Source: an uncultured Opitutales bacterium (GTDB lineage: Bacteria > Verrucomicrobiota > Verrucomicrobiia > Opitutales > Seribacteraceae). From it: DNA of 64,000 nucleotides. Where the stretch lies: NCBI GenBank assembly GCA_905612515.1, contig CAJQSI010000063.1, positions 1 through 64,000 of the forward strand, given 5' to 3'. Shown one piece after another: positions 61,070 through 64,000 of this stretch (position 1 is its first letter; every line of letters begins with the position of its first letter). The translations under genes and the position numbers were made by a program. Below the pieces are notes generated by a model that searched no databases, was not told the DNA's origin, and worked only from the letters and a program-made list of their open reading frames with translations.

Positions 61070-62560
61070 ATGAGTTCCGAACAATCTCTCCAAGCTGAAA
61101 TCAAAGACATTTTGTCGCAAGGCCCAATCTCCGGTTTTGCCGGCGGAGAAGAGTTGGCTTCCTCGAGTGGAGAGACCTTTCCCGTATATGATCCGGGAAG
61201 CGGAGAAAAACTAGCCGACGTACATAACCTACAAGCCGAAGACGTTGATCGGGCGGTGGAGTTGGCCGGCCAAGCTTTCGAGAATGCCGAATGGGCCGAT
61301 CTTCCGGTTAACGAGCGGTGCGTTTACCTGCACCGCTTGACCGACGAGGTGGAGAAGAGGAAGCCCTTGATCTCTCACCTGGAGTCCATGGACTGCGGGA
61401 AAATTCTCGGACAAGCCGAGGACGACGTTCAGAACTTCATCGATACCATGCGCTACTTCGCGGACCTCGCCCAGAATATGCAACTGCGGACGGTACTTGC
61501 TGTCAAAGGCCATGAGGCAGCCTACGCACGGCATCCGTGGGGCGTTTGCGGGAGCATCGTGCCATGGAACTTTCCTTTTCTTCTTTGTGGTTGGGGCATT
61601 GCTCCGGCTTTGGCCGCAGGCAACACGGTGGTCGTAAAGCCCGCCGAGGATACTCCGCTCACCACGCTTTACCTAGCCCGTATGGTTAAGGAAATTGGTT
61701 TTCCGGACGGCGTAGTGAACGTCGTGCCCGGTTTGGGTGGAGTTACGGGAGCAGCTCTTTCAGCAAACTCAAAGCTTTCCCGAATGTCCTTTACGGGTTC
61801 ACCTGATGTCGGGCGTCTGGTGGCAGCCGAATGTGGTCGTAATCTAGTTCCCGTTAAGCTCGAGCTCGGTGGGAAGGGAGCTGCGGTGGTCTTTGACGAC
61901 GTCGACGTTCCGGAGGCCGCCCAAAAGCTTGTTGAAGCCATTACCTTTCACACGGGTCAAGTCTGTTGTGACGCCACCCGCTGGCTTGTACAGAAACCTG
62001 TTTACGACGAATTCGTCAACGAAGTGTCCGAGCGCATGCAAAAGGTAGTCATCGGTTATCCTTCCGATGAAGGATCCGCAATGGGACCCGTGGTGAGCGA
62101 GAAGCAGAAGAGTCGCGTGCTCGGCTACCTTGAGAAAGGTATTGGTGAAGGTGCTGAGGTCGTCTTGGAGGGTGGGGCCGCCGAGGTTGAGGGACGCCCT
62201 GACGGATATTATGTGAAGCCGGCGCTTCTTGCTGGTTCGCTCGACAACGTTGCCGCTCGCGAGGAAATTTTTGGCCCTGTGGCTTATCTCGCGCCCTTCG
62301 ATAGCGAGGCAGACGCATTGGCCAAAGCGAACGACACTCCCTACGGTCTGGCCAACAGCGTTTGGTCAAGCGACCTCGGGCGTTGCCAGCGAGTCGCCGA
62401 ATCCTTCGTCGCCGGCAATGGTTGGATAAACAGTCACAACGTGGTCGTGCATGGCGTTCCCTACGGTGGCGTCAAGCAGAGCGGAATGGGTGGCGGAGTA
62501 GGTTCACTGGAGACTCTTCTCGACTATTACCGAGGTATCTCGGTTATACGTCCCCTTTAG
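61070..62560 (+). CDS. NAD(P)-dependent aldehyde dehydrogenase
   Basis: 496 residues, full ALDH length. NAD-binding VPWNFPFLLCGWGIAPALAAGNTVVVKPAEDTPLT, catalytic Glu in ELGGKGAAVVFDD, nucleophilic Cys in TGQVCCDATRW, EIFGPVAYLAPF, and the C-terminal GYGGVKQSGMG-like VPYGGVKQSGMGGG. Nearest in layout to betaine-aldehyde or gamma-aminobutyraldehyde dehydrogenases; substrate not decided. First of three linked genes (PIG-L deacetylase and NagB-like protein follow), so it may oxidise an aldose or amino-aldehyde made in amino-sugar breakdown. Confidence 0.92.
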   Translation: MSSEQSLQAEIKDILSQGPISGFAGGEELASSSGETFPVYDPGSGEKLADVHNLQAEDVDRAVELAGQAFENAEWADLPVNERCVYLHRLTDEVEKRKPLISHLESMDCGKILGQAEDDVQNFIDTMRYFADLAQNMQLRTVLAVKGHEAAYARHPWGVCGSIVPWNFPFLLCGWGIAPALAAGNTVVVKPAEDTPLTTLYLARMVKEIGFPDGVVNVVPGLGGVTGAALSANSKLSRMSFTGSPDVGRLVAAECGRNLVPVKLELGGKGAAVVFDDVDVPEAAQKLVEAITFHTGQVCCDATRWLVQKPVYDEFVNEVSERMQKVVIGYPSDEGSAMGPVVSEKQKSRVLGYLEKGIGEGAEVVLEGGAAEVEGRPDGYYVKPALLAGSLDNVAAREEIFGPVAYLAPFDSEADALAKANDTPYGLANSVWSSDLGRCQRVAESFVAGNGWINSHNVVVHGVPYGGVKQSGMGGGVGSLETLLDYYRGISVIRPL

Positions 62561-62569
62561 GATGCAGGC

Positions 62570-63370
62570 GTGAGTTCAAAAGTCGCCATAGCCGTCGCGG
62601 CTCATCCCGACGACGTCGAGTTCATGATGGGTGGGACCCTCCTTCTGTTGAAGCAAGCCGGTTGGGAGACTCATTACCTGAACGTGTCCTCCGGAAATTG
62701 CGGAAGCCAAAAGATGAATGCCGAGGAAACGGCCCAAGTTCGTGGCGATGAAGCCCAACGGGCTGCGGAATTACTTGGCGCTACATGGCATCCCGGTTTT
62801 TCCAACGACTTGGAAATCCTCTATGACGTAGGGCACCTGCGCAAGCTTGCCGCCATCCTTCACGAGGTGGCTCCCGACGTCGTGCTCACGCATTCTCCTC
62901 AAGACTACATGGAGGACCACGAAAACGTTTCCCGGCTGGCCGTGACGGCCGCGTTTACGCATTCGATGCCCAATTTTGAGACAGATCCCCCGACAGAGCC
63001 TCCCTTCAATGAACTGTCCCTCTATCATGCCATGCCCTACGGTTTACGCGACAACCTGCGAAAGAGAGTAGATGCCGGTTTGTTCGTGGACGTCACTTCC
63101 GTTGCCGAACTCAAGCTCAGCGCACTTGCCGCCCACGAGAGCCAACGCTCTTGGTTGGATGCAAGCCAAGGCCTGGATTCTTATCTGGCCAAAATGGAAG
63201 AATTAGACCGTGAAGTGGGAAAACTGTCGGGGCGTTTCGAACGCGGCGAAGGTTGGCGGCGACACCACCACCTTGGCTTTAGTTCGGAGGACATGGATCC
63301 GCTTGCTGATGCTCTGGGCGAGTTTTGCTACATTAACGAGGAATACGAAAGGAACTTGGATCATGCCTAG
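62570..63370 (+). CDS. PIG-L/LmbE-family deacetylase
   Basis: 266 residues from a GTG 9 bases after the dehydrogenase stop. Zinc site [12 protein letters not shown] (His-Asp-Asp), [35 protein letters not shown], and the third ligand region [17 protein letters not shown]. Members deacetylate N-acetylglucosamine groups of small molecules or glycolipids (BshB, MshB, LmbE). Its neighbour is a NagB-like deaminase, and its stop overlaps that gene by 8 bases, so an amino-sugar pathway on free or linked GlcNAc is the likely role. Confidence 0.88.
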   Translation: MSSKVAIAVAAHPDDVEFMMGGTLLLLKQAGWETHYLNVSSGNCGSQKMNAEETAQVRGDEAQRAAELLGATWHPGFSNDLEILYDVGHLRKLAAILHEVAPDVVLTHSPQDYMEDHENVSRLAVTAAFTHSMPNFETDPPTEPPFNELSLYHAMPYGLRDNLRKRVDAGLFVDVTSVAELKLSALAAHESQRSWLDASQGLDSYLAKMEELDREVGKLSGRFERGEGWRRHHHLGFSSEDMDPLADALGEFCYINEEYERNLDHA

Positions 63371-64000
63371 GAAACTCAGTTGCATAGCTCCCGATTGGTG
63401 GGACTACACCACTCTCGAGGATGATTTGATCAACAACGCCGCAAAGCTGACCGAGAAGGATTTGCTTGAATTGTCTCGCCCCGGTTTCGAGGTGCGGATG
63501 TACGACACCCTGGAGGATTTTTACTTGGCTGAGGCTCTGGAGTACGTCGAGGCTTGGAAGCAGGCTACGCCCGACAATCCCTCCGGCATCTGTGGACCCA
63601 TCGGACCGACCGAGCAATTGCCTTTGGTTGCCAGACTGGTCAACGAACTCGAGATTTCCTTAAAGGACGCTCATTTCTGGGGAATGGACGAGTGGTTTGA
63701 GGCTGGTCGAGAGGTGCCTGCGAATCACCCGCTATCCTTTGAAAAAGCGGATCGTGAATTATGCTTTGATCGTATCCGTGAGGATCTTCGCCCACCCGAG
63801 CAAAATCTTCATTTCCCGAAGGTGGATGTTTCCGCTTTTCGCGAAAGCTGGAATGGTGTCCGATGCGTAGTCATGCAGGGAGGGCAGGGGGACGTGAAGC
63901 ATTGGGCGTTCAACGATCCCTTTCGTCGCGAAGGCGCCCATGCGGACGAACCGCCGAGTCCGGAAGAATACCGTAAGCTGGCCACCCGCGTTGTCGAATT
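63363..64000 (+). CDS. NagB-like glucosamine-6-phosphate deaminase family protein, 5' part (runs off window)
   Basis: Translated by hand from ATG 63363; open to the right edge for 212 residues. A 70-residue N-terminal extension precedes the fold: [56 protein letters not shown], in which GPIGP takes the place of the glycine-rich phosphate loop and HFWGMDEW matches the family (NagB has F..DEY). [19 protein letters not shown] recalls the GIGxDGHIAFNEP motif, here altered to [14 protein letters not shown]. The changes suggest an unphosphorylated or unusual amino sugar as substrate. Overlaps the deacetylase by 8 bases. Confidence 0.82.
   Translation, partial: MPRKLSCIAPDWWDYTTLEDDLINNAAKLTEKDLLELSRPGFEVRMYDTLEDFYLAEALEYVEAWKQATPDNPSGICGPIGPTEQLPLVARLVNELEISLKDAHFWGMDEWFEAGREVPANHPLSFEKADRELCFDRIREDLRPPEQNLHFPKVDVSAFRESWNGVRCVVMQGGQGDVKHWAFNDPFRREGAHADEPPSPEEYRKLATRVVE

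Overview
The window looks like chromosomal DNA of a member of the Verrucomicrobiota, probably class Opitutae. This is inferred from gene content: a PEP-CTERM LamG protein, a DUF1080 protein beside a PQQ-like propeller, a giant secreted repeat protein, an MtnA-like/aldolase-SDR pair, two Pal-like lipoproteins, and genes that often lack a clear Shine-Dalgarno sequence. No rRNA or tRNA gene was found. The one stable RNA gene recognised is tmRNA.

Left part (1-20.3 kb). A truncated 2-aminoethylphosphonate transaminase (phnW) runs off the left edge. Next comes a dead tyrosine integrase lying against the 3' end of ssrA, the classic scar of an old tmRNA-targeted island. Polyphosphate kinase and a TonB-like gene follow. 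From about 6 to 20.3 kb all genes are on the minus strand: a 2,536-residue secreted protein, an outer-membrane-barrel/histidine-kinase pair, two paralogous periplasmic coiled-coil proteins, and an NtrC-type sigma-54 activator. A good sigma-54 promoter lies between the activator gene and the coiled-coil pair, so this looks like a self-contained envelope regulon.

Mobile element (20306-26590). A 6.28-kb integrative element is bounded by attL and attR, whose element-side halves rejoin into a 38-bp near-perfect palindrome with a central GG. That is what an attP of the adjacent large serine recombinase should look like. The element carries the recombinase, a LamG/PEP-CTERM protein flanked by inverted repeats, a Trp-rich membrane protein, an iteron-like AT-rich site, a DnaB-family helicase, a winged-helix replication-type protein, and an unknown gene with a C10 tract near its start. 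It inserted across the ribosome-binding site and start codon of the NtrC-type regulator, so the regulator is now cut off from its native leader. I regard this element and its effect on the regulator as the most interesting thing in the window.

Middle part (26.7-53.4 kb). This is mostly housekeeping: sucA-sucB-lpdA (2-oxoglutarate dehydrogenase), an MtnA-like isomerase plus aldolase/dehydrogenase fusion (likely 5-deoxypentose or methylthioribose salvage), mnmA, a GH13 debranching-type enzyme, apaG/MBL-nuclease/rph, purH, an M48 lipoprotein protease, an M20 peptidase, two Pal-like lipoproteins and a CbiX-like chelatase. Oddities are a flagellin-like protein and a compact MotA-like protein with no other motility genes nearby, and a FecR protein that ends in a CxxCH haem motif.

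Right part (53.4-64 kb). This is carbohydrate and accessory metabolism: a lactonase propeller, an epimerase-like protein, a DapA-superfamily lyase, a GYF-TIR-TM-SUMF1 receptor-like protein, a palindromic interspersed repeat, a PQQ-propeller/DUF1080 pair, and divergently an aldehyde dehydrogenase/PIG-L deacetylase/NagB-like operon behind a perfect palindromic operator candidate.
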